Source: Gambelia wislizenii (taxonomy: Eukaryota; Chordata; Lepidosauria; Squamata; Crotaphytidae). Taken from it: DNA of 64,000 nt. Location of the stretch: assembly GCA_030847615.1 (NCBI GenBank), contig JAUMIR010000003.1, positions 72,302,001 to 72,366,000 of the forward strand, in the 5' to 3' direction. Shown piece by piece: positions 54,795 to 64,000 of the stretch; within the stretch, counting starts at the first letter, position 1; each line of letters begins with the position of its first letter. The notes below the pieces were generated by a model. The model was not told the origin of the DNA and searched no databases. It was given only the letters and a program-made list of their open reading frames with translations. The translations under genes and the position numbers were made by a program.

Positions 54795-57675
54795 GGAGAC
54801 ATGCTAATTAACAATTACTGAGTAAAGGCATGCTAAGTTTGCTGCTTCTAAGATCAGTGAGATGTATCATAAGCTAGCAGAAGAAACATCTTTTTGAACA
54901 ATCAGGTAACCTAGAACAAAGGTGCTCATTCCATGCTGATTTCAAAGGTGCCCATTCCATGCTGACATAACCCCCCCCCCATTTCTATTTTTAAATGTTG
55001 TTCACCTTCCCACCAAATCACCCAAAACTGACACAGAAATTTGACTCTCTTCCCCACAACCTCCAAAAACCAGTGTGGTCCCCTAGAGGTGTAAAGTTGA
55101 AAGTTGTCCCCCACCAGCAGCATAGTTGCCCTCCCTGAAGTATACATTCCAGGAAGAACAGAGGTTGAGCTGAACTGAGGAAAGGTTGGCAAGCTCAGGT
55201 GAAATCAGGAAGCTGTGGCTTCCACTTTTGTCCCACATAAGTGATCATGGGACCAACAGGAGTGTAGATGGATTTCATAGCTCAAGTGAGAATCACTGTG
55301 ATATAACAATGACCCAAGATTGAGAGTGAAAAATGTGTGGATGAAATTCCCCAGAATTTCTTATTCTTGTAAGCTAGGGTTAACATCTTGGAACAATAAA
55401 CCCAGTGATAACAACTACTGAACATGGATTGTGTAAACCAGCCTAGAGACAGTCTCACCGAAAGATTTACTCCACATTCATATCAAATTACTTAGGAGCA
55501 ATCCCACTATGCTACACACTACAACCACCCAGAGAGGTGGAAGCGGTTCACTCTATCAAACTTGCAATGTTGGCGGTAAAGTATAAACCTGGGTTCTGTG
55601 TGACAGTTTTTATCAACTTCTCCCCCAAGGTCACCTTGGCTCTTGAGTTATAAAAGACTTAGAACCTGTTGTGATTAATTTTGATGAAAAGAAGTCAGTC
55701 CCTTGTTGTTTTTTCTTCCTGGCAGTTTGGCTGTTCTGTGATCTGTAACTACACTACATCACTCTGAGTAATGAAAATATGCTTTGAACAAGCACTTGGA
55801 GAGGGAAAGCTTGAGAAAACAGTCATCTGTCTTAAAAGTCAGCCTCAGATGCTTCCAGTGTTCTACGCTGAGAAGGAGGAGCTGCTTCAAGCAATGGGTT
55901 CCCCCGTCTAGTGTTGTAGGAAGATAGGAATATTTATTCCAAAGGAAATCCCACTGTGTCCACTGTGGCTTAGTGAGGGGCAATCACACTTTGCCAAAAA
56001 AGTGGCATTAAAAAAAAGGCATATATTTACACAAAGCCGGCATATGCTGATTTAGATGTGCAGGTGCATATTTAGAAATAACTACTGTAATTTCAATAGA
56101 AACACAATACAGCTCCTGTTAGTGTGGAAAATTCTGACTAGGCAACCTGTGTAAGCCTGTTCAGTCTGCTGTCCCCGTGCTCTTGACTTGATCTAGACAG
56201 CCCTTGGTTTATTATGAGAATGGGAATCATTGGTCATCCAGATGTTGATGTACTGCAGCTCACAGCATTCCTCACCACTGTATATCCTGTCTAGGGCTGC
56301 TGGAACCCAATAATATATAAAAGTCCACATAATTCCCTATCCCTTTTTTATGTTATTCAATATAGAATATCCTCTAACAGCCCTTCAAATCGAGGACTAT
56401 TCTCCATAAGGTAAGCTACAATGGGTGACCAGTCTAGCTTACTTTTAGATGAGCATTCATAGATTTACATTTGCAGTAAGCCATTATTTCATTTGTGCAT
56501 GTTGGCAGAGTGGGAAACCTGACTGAGCATGTACAGAGTGCCTTTCTCCCAACACTGAGTAGTTCTAGGTTCCCATAATGCCCCTAAGAGTCCTGATCAG
56601 CATAAGGCTATATCATTTGCTGACATCACATTTAGGCAATATTTAGCTTCCTCCATGGAAACCACTGAGGCAAAATTTTATTGTTTGGTGTGGTGTTTCT
56701 GTTGAAAATTCAATGCTGACTTCAATATTTGGCTTTCTGGATCAATATTTGACCTTTGGAACTAGAATCTGACTAAGAAATCAATGTCTGAATGTTGTCC
56801 CTCATACCATTTAGCGAGATGGCAAAAGTTGTCTAAGCAGTTAGTATGTAATTGTTATTGGCTTCAGTGAACAACAGAAGACCTTTAACCATTTACAGAG
56901 AATCTTTGTACATAGCCCATGCAAATGAATGAGAAATATGTTCTGTTCAGATTTTCTGAGATAATATGATCATTACTACAATCTTAAAGAAGTATTAATT
57001 TGTAATACCAAAATAATGTCCTTTCTAGATGACTGGCCCTAAGCATCTTCCAAAAAGTTAGTCGTCTATAATGTTCTAGAGCAGACACCCCCCCCCCATG
57101 AGAACCTTATCACACAAGGCAGGTAAATCGGAATTACATCAGGATAATAGCCCCTTTGGTTGGTGCTTATTGTGTGACGTTGTCCTTATTCTGTTGTTAT
57201 CCCATGGGAAACAATTTTAGAAGCATTTCTTTTTATTAACACAAAAATATCTATTAATGATCTCCTTTCCCACTTCTGTTGTACTATGATGTGTTGTGCA
57301 AAAGTTTAATTGCACTTTTACACCAATTTTGGGTGGTCAGGGGTGTGTGACAGTTATGCCCACCAGCTGAATTTATGTCACTGTTCAGCCTGGCCGCCTC
57401 ATCACTTATGCTGCCACCAAATGAATATCTGTGGAGACCACAGCTCCACAGTTGCCACCATTATGTCAAACTTCCCCTTTATCCCTTCCTTGGACTGGGG
57501 CTTGACTTAATCTGGACAGTACTTGTATCAGTATGTTTACTCACAGGATTAGCATGCCAAATAAATACCAGTAAGGAAAATAATTCCTGAGGATCCTGAG
57601 TTGGCTAAACAAAACATAAAGATTGATTTATTGGTTGACCAATATAACAGAAATGCTTTGAATCTTGTCTTCAAC
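54795..57675. other. Unannotated DNA
   Basis: No coding frame, RNA gene or element ends are recognised, apart from a weak palindrome at 56230-56315 like that at 14283. Confidence 0.4.
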
Positions 57676-57678
57676 TTA

Positions 57679-58030
57679 GGACTTTTTCAGATGTCAATTT
57701 ACCATAAGAATTAACTGTAATTAACTGTAAGAAGGCTCGTAACACTCGTGAGGCTGCTGCGCGAATGGAGGCCCATTTCGTATGACGCCGTCCCCCTGCC
57801 AAAATCAACTGTTTCCGTTCCAGGAGAGATCGGAGACAGCCGCGCCATATTTGGCCATTTTTTATTCATGGGCAACTTCCGTGAGTAAAAAATGGCCAAA
57901 TATGGCGCGGCTGCCTCCGATCTCTTAGTGGTAGGGGGACGGTGTCATACGAAATGGGCCCCCTGCTGCGCAGCAGCCTCGCAAGTGTTACGAACCTTCT
58001 TCTGTGGTAAATCGACATCTGAAAAAGTCC
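57679..58030. mobile_element. Foldback MITE 4, full-length palindrome
   Basis: The ends are GGACTTTTTCAGATGTC and its mirrored form, with the 3-bp duplication TTA (57676-57678 and 58031-58033). The arms are complementary for about 165 bp. The centre (57867-57883) reads CATGGGCAACTTCCGTG. Part of the arms (GGCCATTT, TATGGCGCGGC) recalls foldback 2. Confidence 0.93.
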
Positions 58031-58033
58031 TTA

Positions 58034-59150
58034 GTGCTAGTCCCACTCTGTGGTGACCGTATAACTTCAGAAACTGCCAGATTCAATAACAACTCTGAGG
58101 TTCTTTCTTTTCCCTCACTCTTTTTCTAATCAGCCTCTATGCCTCTTAACACTTATTTCCACTGCACATACAGTCCCTCAGCTCCACTCACAATCATACA
58201 CACATTCCAGCCCTCTCCTCATCACATCACATCTTCAACTCCCCCTTTCAACTGTCCCTTTTCTCTCAACTGTCACGCACCTCTTTTCCCTCTATTGGCT
58301 CCTTCATGCTCTCTTCCCATTTGCTTATCAATATCCCGTCAGACACTCATCACATGCTCTCTACAAGGGGATGGTCTAGTGGGTGTGCTTTGGTTGGGAA
58401 AACATAATAGTGATCAGGGGAGAAGGAGTCTTCTTTTTTTCAGCATTCAGCTCACTTTGTTGTTCCTACAAATGGCAGCAACAGCAGCTTCAAAGCAATC
58501 ACCCAGCAGCGGCTCTCAAACGGTGGTGCTCAGCTCTGAAGACCAGCCTTTTCCTTCCTTGGCCAAGTGCATGTGGTCTCGTTATTGCCCACCCAGAGTG
58601 AGCCAATGAGTGAAGCAAGAGACCATCAAAGAGATAGGGACATGGCCTAGCAAGTTCCTCTGAGGCTCTGGGGAAGCTCTGGGGACAGGGGTGTGGGGCT
58701 GCCAGGTGAGTGTTAGACCCAGGTGCCACTGCAGGCTGCATCTTCCATGCAGCCTTTGCTCCTTTGCTAGAATTGAATTAAAGTTTGTGGGGAGGGCCAT
58801 GTCAGGAAAAGCAAAGCCTGCAACCGAACCGGAAAAGAAACAGACTGCTTGTCACTGCAACACTATAAAGCCATTATGCCTTACATTTTTTTTGTGGGGG
58901 GGGGGAACATCTGTGTGTGCATGCATGTATGCCAAACAATGAAAGGGGGAGAGGATAATGTCTTGGAGGAGGTAGTGAGCAGGCAGTTCCAAATGCTCTG
59001 TGCAATACAGATTTAGCACAAATGGACACTAATTCCAAATGGTTCAGAAGGTACGCAAGGAAAAAGAGCAATCCCAGTTGAATAGCATTTTTAAAGACAA
59101 CACGATTGCAACAGGAGAGGACCCTCATGCAAAAAAGCTCTGAGTCTTGT
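58034..59150. other. Unannotated DNA
   Basis: The frames at 58139-58609 and nearby have no domain I know. They overlap in opposite strands, which speaks against a gene. Confidence 0.4.
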
Positions 59151-59159
59151 GACATCTCC

Positions 59160-59325
59160 TAGATTATAATGCTATATTATGCCATGGCAACGTGCTATGG
59201 AACCTGGGGTTTGTAGTTTGATGTGGCATTAGAGCTCTCGCAGAGAATTTTGAATGAGGTGTCCCAAGATTCCATAGGACATTGCTATGTAATCTAAAGT
59301 GGAATATAGCACTATAAATAAATAA
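59160..59325. repeat. Diverged MITE related to the 15223 family
   Basis: GGGTTTGTAGTTTGATGTGGC, AGAGCTCTCGCAGAGA and AGATTCCATAGGACATTGC follow the same order as the interior of the elements at 15223 and 24158, between AGATTATAATGCTATATTA and TGGAATATAGCACTATAA ends. Duplication not clear. Confidence 0.45.
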
Positions 59326-59329
59326 AATA

Positions 59330-59680
59330 AAAAAATAAATAATTGTGTAGTGGGGAGGACCTTAACAGATTTGCTGTGGTCTAACCTTTTTTGGACCACA
59401 GCACAATTAATCAAATGCATCTGATGAAATGAGGTCAAGTCATATTCAGACCTGAAGCAGGAGTCTGAAGGCAGGCAGGATATTGCAGCATATAGATGAG
59501 TTGTTGCCAGAATGAAAACTGGAGAGGGATCTCGTGCCTTTAATAGTTGTATAGTAGAGGGGATTTCAGCAGGTATTGCTTGTCACGCAACCAGGTAACA
59601 AGCAACAACTGATGAAATCACTCTAGCAACTCTTGCTGCTGGAAGATCTTATTACAAGAAGACAGAGGCTCTTACACTTC
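59330..59680. other. Unannotated DNA
   Basis: Nothing recognised. Confidence 0.4.
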
Positions 59681-59991
59681 GGAGATTATCAGACATGGCA
59701 AAAACCTGCATCAGAAGGTCGCTAGAAGAACAGGAAGGGATGACCTTACCAGATGACATTGTCCTCCAGTGTTCCAGGGGAGTAGTGCAGCCGTCAGTAA
59801 GGCGTCCCTTTTAATTTATGGCGTCTCCCTGTGAATGAAAAAGGGAGGATTTGTCCATGGCAGCACTATGCCCCCGAAACAGCAGAAGGATGTGGCATCT
59901 GGAAATGTTTCCCTTTCTGTTCTTATAGTGATCTTCTGGCATGGTTGGGAACATGATTTTTTGGTGCGTTCCCCTGCGTCTGATAATCTCC
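59681..59991. mobile_element. MITE, GGAGATTATCAGACATGG subfamily (copy 2)
   Basis: The ends GGAGATTATCAGACATGG and the mirrored CTGATAATCTCC frame a body closely similar to 36819-37133. Flanks are TTC and TTA, consistent with a slightly decayed 3-bp duplication. Confidence 0.83.
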
Positions 59992-59994
59992 TTA

Positions 59995-60490
59995 GAAGCA
60001 TTCCAATAGTAATGTTACTCGTAAGGAATGCTGAACTTGTAAGTAACTTCATTTAGTTAGTATTTGGTGATTTTTAGTTTAAAACATATTTATTATACTG
60101 CTTGTGTCTATTAACTTAGGAGCCAGTACAAATAAATTCAGCCCGTAGGACTGAAAAGAAGGCCCTACCTAACATTTTAGTTGAAGTCAGCATGCTGACG
60201 GTGACCAAACAGGGTCAAAATCTCTTGGCTAATATCTCAGGAATTGATGTCCATTGATATTTAATTCCTCTGAGTTTGCTGTACATTATTGTCTGGTATT
60301 TATGCATGCTTATAATTCATGACAACTTGCAGTGATTGTAGAATTTATCATCTTTTGTTTGTAATCACACCATTATATCTTGTAATGTGTGCTTTTGTTT
60401 ATGTTTTCATGGCTTGGTCATTCTGTAATGTTCTGATGATTATACAGTTATATATTTAAGTAAACTTTGTAAAAAGAAGATTTTGGATTG
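59995..60490. other. Unannotated AT-rich DNA
   Basis: Nothing recognised. Confidence 0.4.
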
Positions 60491-60496
60491 CAGTTA

Positions 60497-60798
60497 GGAC
60501 TTTTTCAAATGGGGGGGGCGAGGAGGTCAGGAGAAGAACGGGCTGTCGCGCTTACAGCTCCCCGTTTCAGATGCTGCCATCCTCCTCCTGACCTTCCTCC
60601 ATGCTTCCTCTGTGCTGCAGGTGCCGCTTTTTATTGACGGAGGTTTCCATCAATAAAAAGCAACACCTGCAGCACAGAGGAAGGACGGGAGAAGGTCAGG
60701 AGAAGGACGGCGCCATCTGAAATGGGACGCTGTAAGCATGTCAGCCTCATTCTTCTCCCAACCTCCTCGGGGGTTTTAGCCCCCATTTGAAAAAGTCC
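60497..60798. mobile_element. Foldback MITE 5, full-length palindrome
   Basis: The ends are GGACTTTTTCAAATGGGGG and its mirrored form, flanked by TTA (60494-60496 and 60799-60801). The arms of about 140 bp are strongly complementary. The centre (60636-60651) reads GACGGAGGTTTCCATC, which differs from the other four. Confidence 0.9.
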
Positions 60799-60906
60799 TT
60801 AGTCTACTTTATCGATCCATTCTGGGGGATATTGCATTCAGTGGCCACAGAACACTAAGGTTTTGTTGCTGTCATGTGAGTGTGGGTGAGGACAGGGTCG
60901 CATTAA

Positions 60907-61514
60907 GGACATTATCAGATGTGGCAAAAAACACGGGATTACGATGTCAGGGTAGTGCGAATGGGCTCCATTATCACACAATGTTGTTGTCTTCACGTTC
61001 TTACACTTTTCTCCAGCAATAAAAAAAGCGTTATCTCATACAATTCGCAGGACAAGCCATCAATAGATCATCAATAGTGCTTTTTTCACAGTATTGATGC
61101 TGTGCAAAACCATTTCCCATTGTAAACTCCCTGTTCCCAGCAAGAAAACATCCGGGTGACAACACGAAAACAAAGCACAGGGCATTCTTTTAATGAACTA
61201 TCCCATTTAGTTTGCATGTTGTTAGGTTTGTTTCAGTGGTTTGTGTTAATTTACTTTGGTAATTAAGGTTTGTTTGTTTTTTTAGTTTTAAGCACACTTG
61301 TGTCTTCTCACAAGAGCCACTGAAATCTTGTCCATGCCAAACTGTGGAAGTAAACTCATGTTCTTAAAGCACTAGTGGTCATCATGCAATAATCCCATGG
61401 CATTTTTCGTGTGATTACAACTACGTGAGATAATAAGTGTTATAATCCTGTGATGTTCCCGCTATTTTCACTCGTGGAATTACAGCGTTTTTAGATGCTA
61501 GTCTGATAATGTTC
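60907..61514. mobile_element. MITE, TTATCAGA-end family (608 bp)
   Basis: The left end GGACATTATCAGATGTGGC and the complement of the right end (GAACATTATCAGACTAGC) match, with TAA on both sides (60904-60906 and 61515-61517). Its right half is the reverse of the left part of 33502-34480. Confidence 0.83.
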
Positions 61515-61590
61515 TAAGGTTTTCGTAGGCACTCTTTTTTGTGAACAAAAATCTAAAATACCTTTTTCCCCCCTTCCTAATTCCAGTATT

Positions 61591-61620
61591 ATTGTTGTTG
61601 TTGTTGTTGTTGTTGTTGTT
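61591..61620 (+). repeat. TTG microsatellite
   Basis: About ten copies of TGT; no gene context. Confidence 0.9.
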
Positions 61621-61624
61621 AACC

Positions 61625-62990
61625 CTGTTTTTGTAGGCCCTAAAATTTTCATAGGCCCTAGCCACTGTGCCTAAAGTGCCTAATGGATAAAGTGGCCCTG
61701 GGTGAGGAGTGTAGAAAAAGGAGTATCTCAGAAGAAGGCATGGCTGGAACAGTGAACTCCAGACTGTAACATTTTGTCACAGGCCCCAATTGTGGAACCT
61801 TGATTTCAACGTAGAATAACTCAAGATTTGTTGGTAGAGCAAGTTTTCTTTTGATGTACTGTACATTTGAAAATTGAAATGAAGTACTTCTGAAAAGCAG
61901 TTTAAAACTGAAATGCGGAATATCTATATGAGACCTTATTTTGTGAGGCACTGCATAACATCTATGCTAAACAAACCGATCTCTGCAGCAAAGAGCTGTC
62001 AGTCATGGCATGGTGAATGTTTGGCTTATATATAAACTTGAAAATGTTGTCTCTTCAGATTACCCAAAACAGAGTTTATTGACTATGAGCCAATTGAAAA
62101 GGACAGGGCATACAGAATTATTTTACTGAATAACCATAGGAGTAAGAAAGAAGTTTAATTCCTACAAATCCTTTACTTTACCTTTAATTCTTTACAGCCC
62201 TTGACAGTATCAAATGAAAAGAGTCATTCATCCCTACAGATTTTTTTTTTTAAAAAGCATGTTTTGCAGCCCATGAATGCAAATCAAACCATATTTAGTA
62301 CTTTAGATAGGTGTGTACTTGTTTCTGCAAAAGACTCATATATCATTTCACTAGAAAATCAAGACAGCACATTCCAAATGCAAAAAGCAAACAAAAACAC
62401 CACACACACAATGGAGGGTTAAATATTTGAAATCGTATCCAGGGATTGTTCAGTAAAGTATAGTCCAGCCGCTGTATATGTTATATCCCAGAAGGTAGGA
62501 AGTAATAAAGACTGGAACAGCGGCAAGCCAGAAGAAGTAAAGGATTCTTTACAGCCTGAATCTTTACAAAAACGTAATGATGCTACAGAGATACACAAAT
62601 GAACAGTGATGCTCAAAGCCACTGTTTGGCATTACTCAGCCATATAATACGTAGGTGCGGAAAGCAGAGAAGTGAAAAGAAACTGTGTTTTTCTCTGGCA
62701 TTTGCTGGTATGTTGCATTAGAGCAACCACCTACAGGTTCCCATGATCCCTGGGGATTCTGTCAGTCTATTCAGAACTTATTAGGATGTTACTGAGAAGT
62801 TGCAGTGAGATGTCAGGATATGCACACTAGATTATGATCCTCAAAGCCAGTATTTTCTATCTTTTGATGAACCTTCAAGATGGAGATTTAACATTCAAAA
62901 ATTATTCCAATCTTCCAGGGTTGAATGAGAGGGAGAAAGAGTGAAAGGGAGAGAGAATGACATCACTATAAACTTATTTTAGATATTCAG
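61625..62990. other. Unannotated DNA
   Basis: No gene, RNA or element ends are recognised. Confidence 0.4.
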
Positions 62991-62997
62991 GGCTTAT

Positions 62998-64000
62998 CTC
63001 TCTCTGGCTTTTCTTCGCAAACGAAGATTCAGGAAGGACTCATCCCGCGCTTTCTGCAAGCGCGCTGATGACTAAAAAGGCCAATCCAAGATAAACAAGT
63101 CCGGTTGCAAAAAGCACAGCAGAAGGTCTCCTTGGGTGATGTTTTTGGGTTGTGATTTTTTCCTGCGTTATCGTTTCTCTTCAAGACTTGTTCGTCGTGA
63201 GTTCTCAAATAAGGCTGCAGCATTGTAGATAGTGCGTCTCCATGCCTCCCGATGTGAGGCCAGGGCGGACCACTGTTGGTGATCAATTTGGCCAAGCCTG
63301 AGATGTTGTTTCAGGGAGTCTTTGAATCGCTTTTTTGGAGCGCCCCTCTTACGCTGACCCGTGGCGAGTTCACCGTAGAGTAGTATTTTTGGGAGGCGAT
63401 GGTCCTCCATCCTAGAAACATGCCCTGCCCAGCGCAGCTGTGTTCTCAATATCATGGCCTCAATGCTGGTGATCCCTGCTTGCTCAAGGACAGCAACATT
63501 CGTCACATAGTCAGTCCAGTGTATATTTAGGATTGTGCGTAGACAGCACTGATGAAAGCGCTCGAGGAGTCGTAGGTGGTGGCGATAGGTGACCCATGTT
63601 TCAGATCCATAAAGGAGGATAGACAGTACAATGGCTCTATACACACTGATTTTTGTGCTTTGCCTCAGGTGTTTATTGCTCCAGACTCTTTTGTGAAGTC
63701 TTCCAAATGCACTATATGCCTTTGCTAATCTGTGATCGATCTCTTTGTCAATCTTGGCATCTGAGGAGATGATGCTCCCCAGGTAGGTGAACTGCTGAAT
63801 GGACTTGAGCACAGATTTGCCGACGGCAATGTGGGGATGGTGGTGTTCGTCCTGTGGTGCAGGCTGGTAAAGAACTTCTGTTTTCTTCAGGTTGACTTCT
63901 AGCCCAAACAGCTCTGCAGCTGTTGCAAAGCAGGACGTTAGGCGCTGCAGAGCTGCTTCTGTGTGGGCAACAAGGGCAGCATCATCGGCGAAGAGCAGCT
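62998..64000 (-). mobile_element. LINE, 3' end and RT region, continuing past the window
   Basis: The 3' end (near 62998) complements to GAAGAAAAGCCAGAGAGAG, as in the copies at 31750 and 14176. Upstream on the minus strand lie the reverse-transcriptase thumb region and, at the window edge, the palm. The remaining 5' part lies beyond base 64000. Confidence 0.9.
63168..64000 (-). CDS. LINE reverse transcriptase, C-terminal part (partial)
   Basis: The minus frame is open from the window edge to a TAA just before 63168. Translation from the edge starts LLFADDAALVAHTEAALQRL, so the FADD catalytic motif is at the right end (about 63970-63995). It continues with FGLEVNLKKTEVL, then YLGSIISSDAKID, YRAIVLSILLYGSETW and LRTQLRWAGHVSRM. 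Compared with the copy at 31083, the TAA replaces a CAA codon. After it, a frameshift leads to a short Cys-rich tail (CCAFCNRTCLSWIG, then SHQRACRKR, near 63070-63110) with C2HC spacing. Non-LTR LINE, probably RTE-like; family unverified. Confidence 0.85.
   Translation of the reverse strand, partial: LLFADDAALVAHTEAALQRLTSCFATAAELFGLEVNLKKTEVLYQPAPQDEHHHPHIAVGKSVLKSIQQFTYLGSIISSDAKIDKEIDHRLAKAYSAFGRLHKRVWSNKHLRQSTKISVYRAIVLSILLYGSETWVTYRHHLRLLERFHQCCLRTILNIHWTDYVTNVAVLEQAGITSIEAMILRTQLRWAGHVSRMEDHRLPKILLYGELATGQRKRGAPKKRFKDSLKQHLRLGQIDHQQWSALASHREAWRRTIYNAAALFENSRRTSLEEKR

Noticed and set aside
58139..58609. A 156-codon plus-strand frame as a gene
   Set aside because: Low-complexity Ser/Pro-rich start, overlapping frames on both strands, and no recognisable domain.
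61591..61620. TTG run as a CRISPR-like or satellite array
   Set aside because: It is a trinucleotide microsatellite without spacers.

Overview
This window looks like non-coding chromosomal DNA from a vertebrate, most likely a squamate reptile (lizard). That is an inference from the mix of repeats: CR1, L1 and Penelope-like retroelements, tRNA-derived SINEs of the kinds seen in lizards, intact Ty1/copia elements, mariner and hAT elements, and very many short inverted-repeat DNA transposons. I found no convincing host exon, tRNA, rRNA, operon or CRISPR array. Every long open reading frame that I can interpret belongs to a mobile element.

Layout. Bases 1-4996 hold an almost complete copia retrotransposon (copia-A) with an intact 1321-codon Gag-Pol; its 5' LTR runs off the window. 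Bases 5000-16300 carry several inverted-repeat elements, a LINE fragment, a Penelope-like element with a GIY-YIG region, a CR1 fragment and a LINE copy with a twin-primed inversion. Bases 16314-18508 are a CR1 with an intact reverse-transcriptase frame on the minus strand, abutted by a MITE. Bases 18508-31000 are MITEs, SINE fragments and unrecognised AT-rich DNA. Bases 31012-33014 are a mariner split by a LINE insertion. Bases 33500-40500 hold further MITEs, a SINE and a tail-to-tail Penelope-like insertion. Bases 40563-46212 are copia-B, a full-length insertion with both LTRs, a defective polymerase and a foldback MITE nested in its 3' LTR. Bases 46452-50045 are a second CR1 split by a 1.5 kb non-autonomous hAT. 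Bases 50350-52800 are an L1 fragment split by a MITE. The remainder is MITEs and unrecognised DNA, ending in a LINE whose FADD active site lies at the right edge.

The main higher-order signal is a set of five foldback elements of 302-352 bp. Each is close to a complete palindrome. They share GGA-type ends and, in four of the five, 3-bp target duplications. Their arms are largely unrelated, but four keep the same short unpaired centre, GG(T/G)(C/G)AACT(T/C)CC. A wider group of MITEs ends in GGANNTTATCAGA-like repeats. No transposase for either group is visible here. Nesting gives a relative order: older repeat, then copia-B, then foldback MITE; CR1, then hAT; L1, then MITE; mariner, then LINE.
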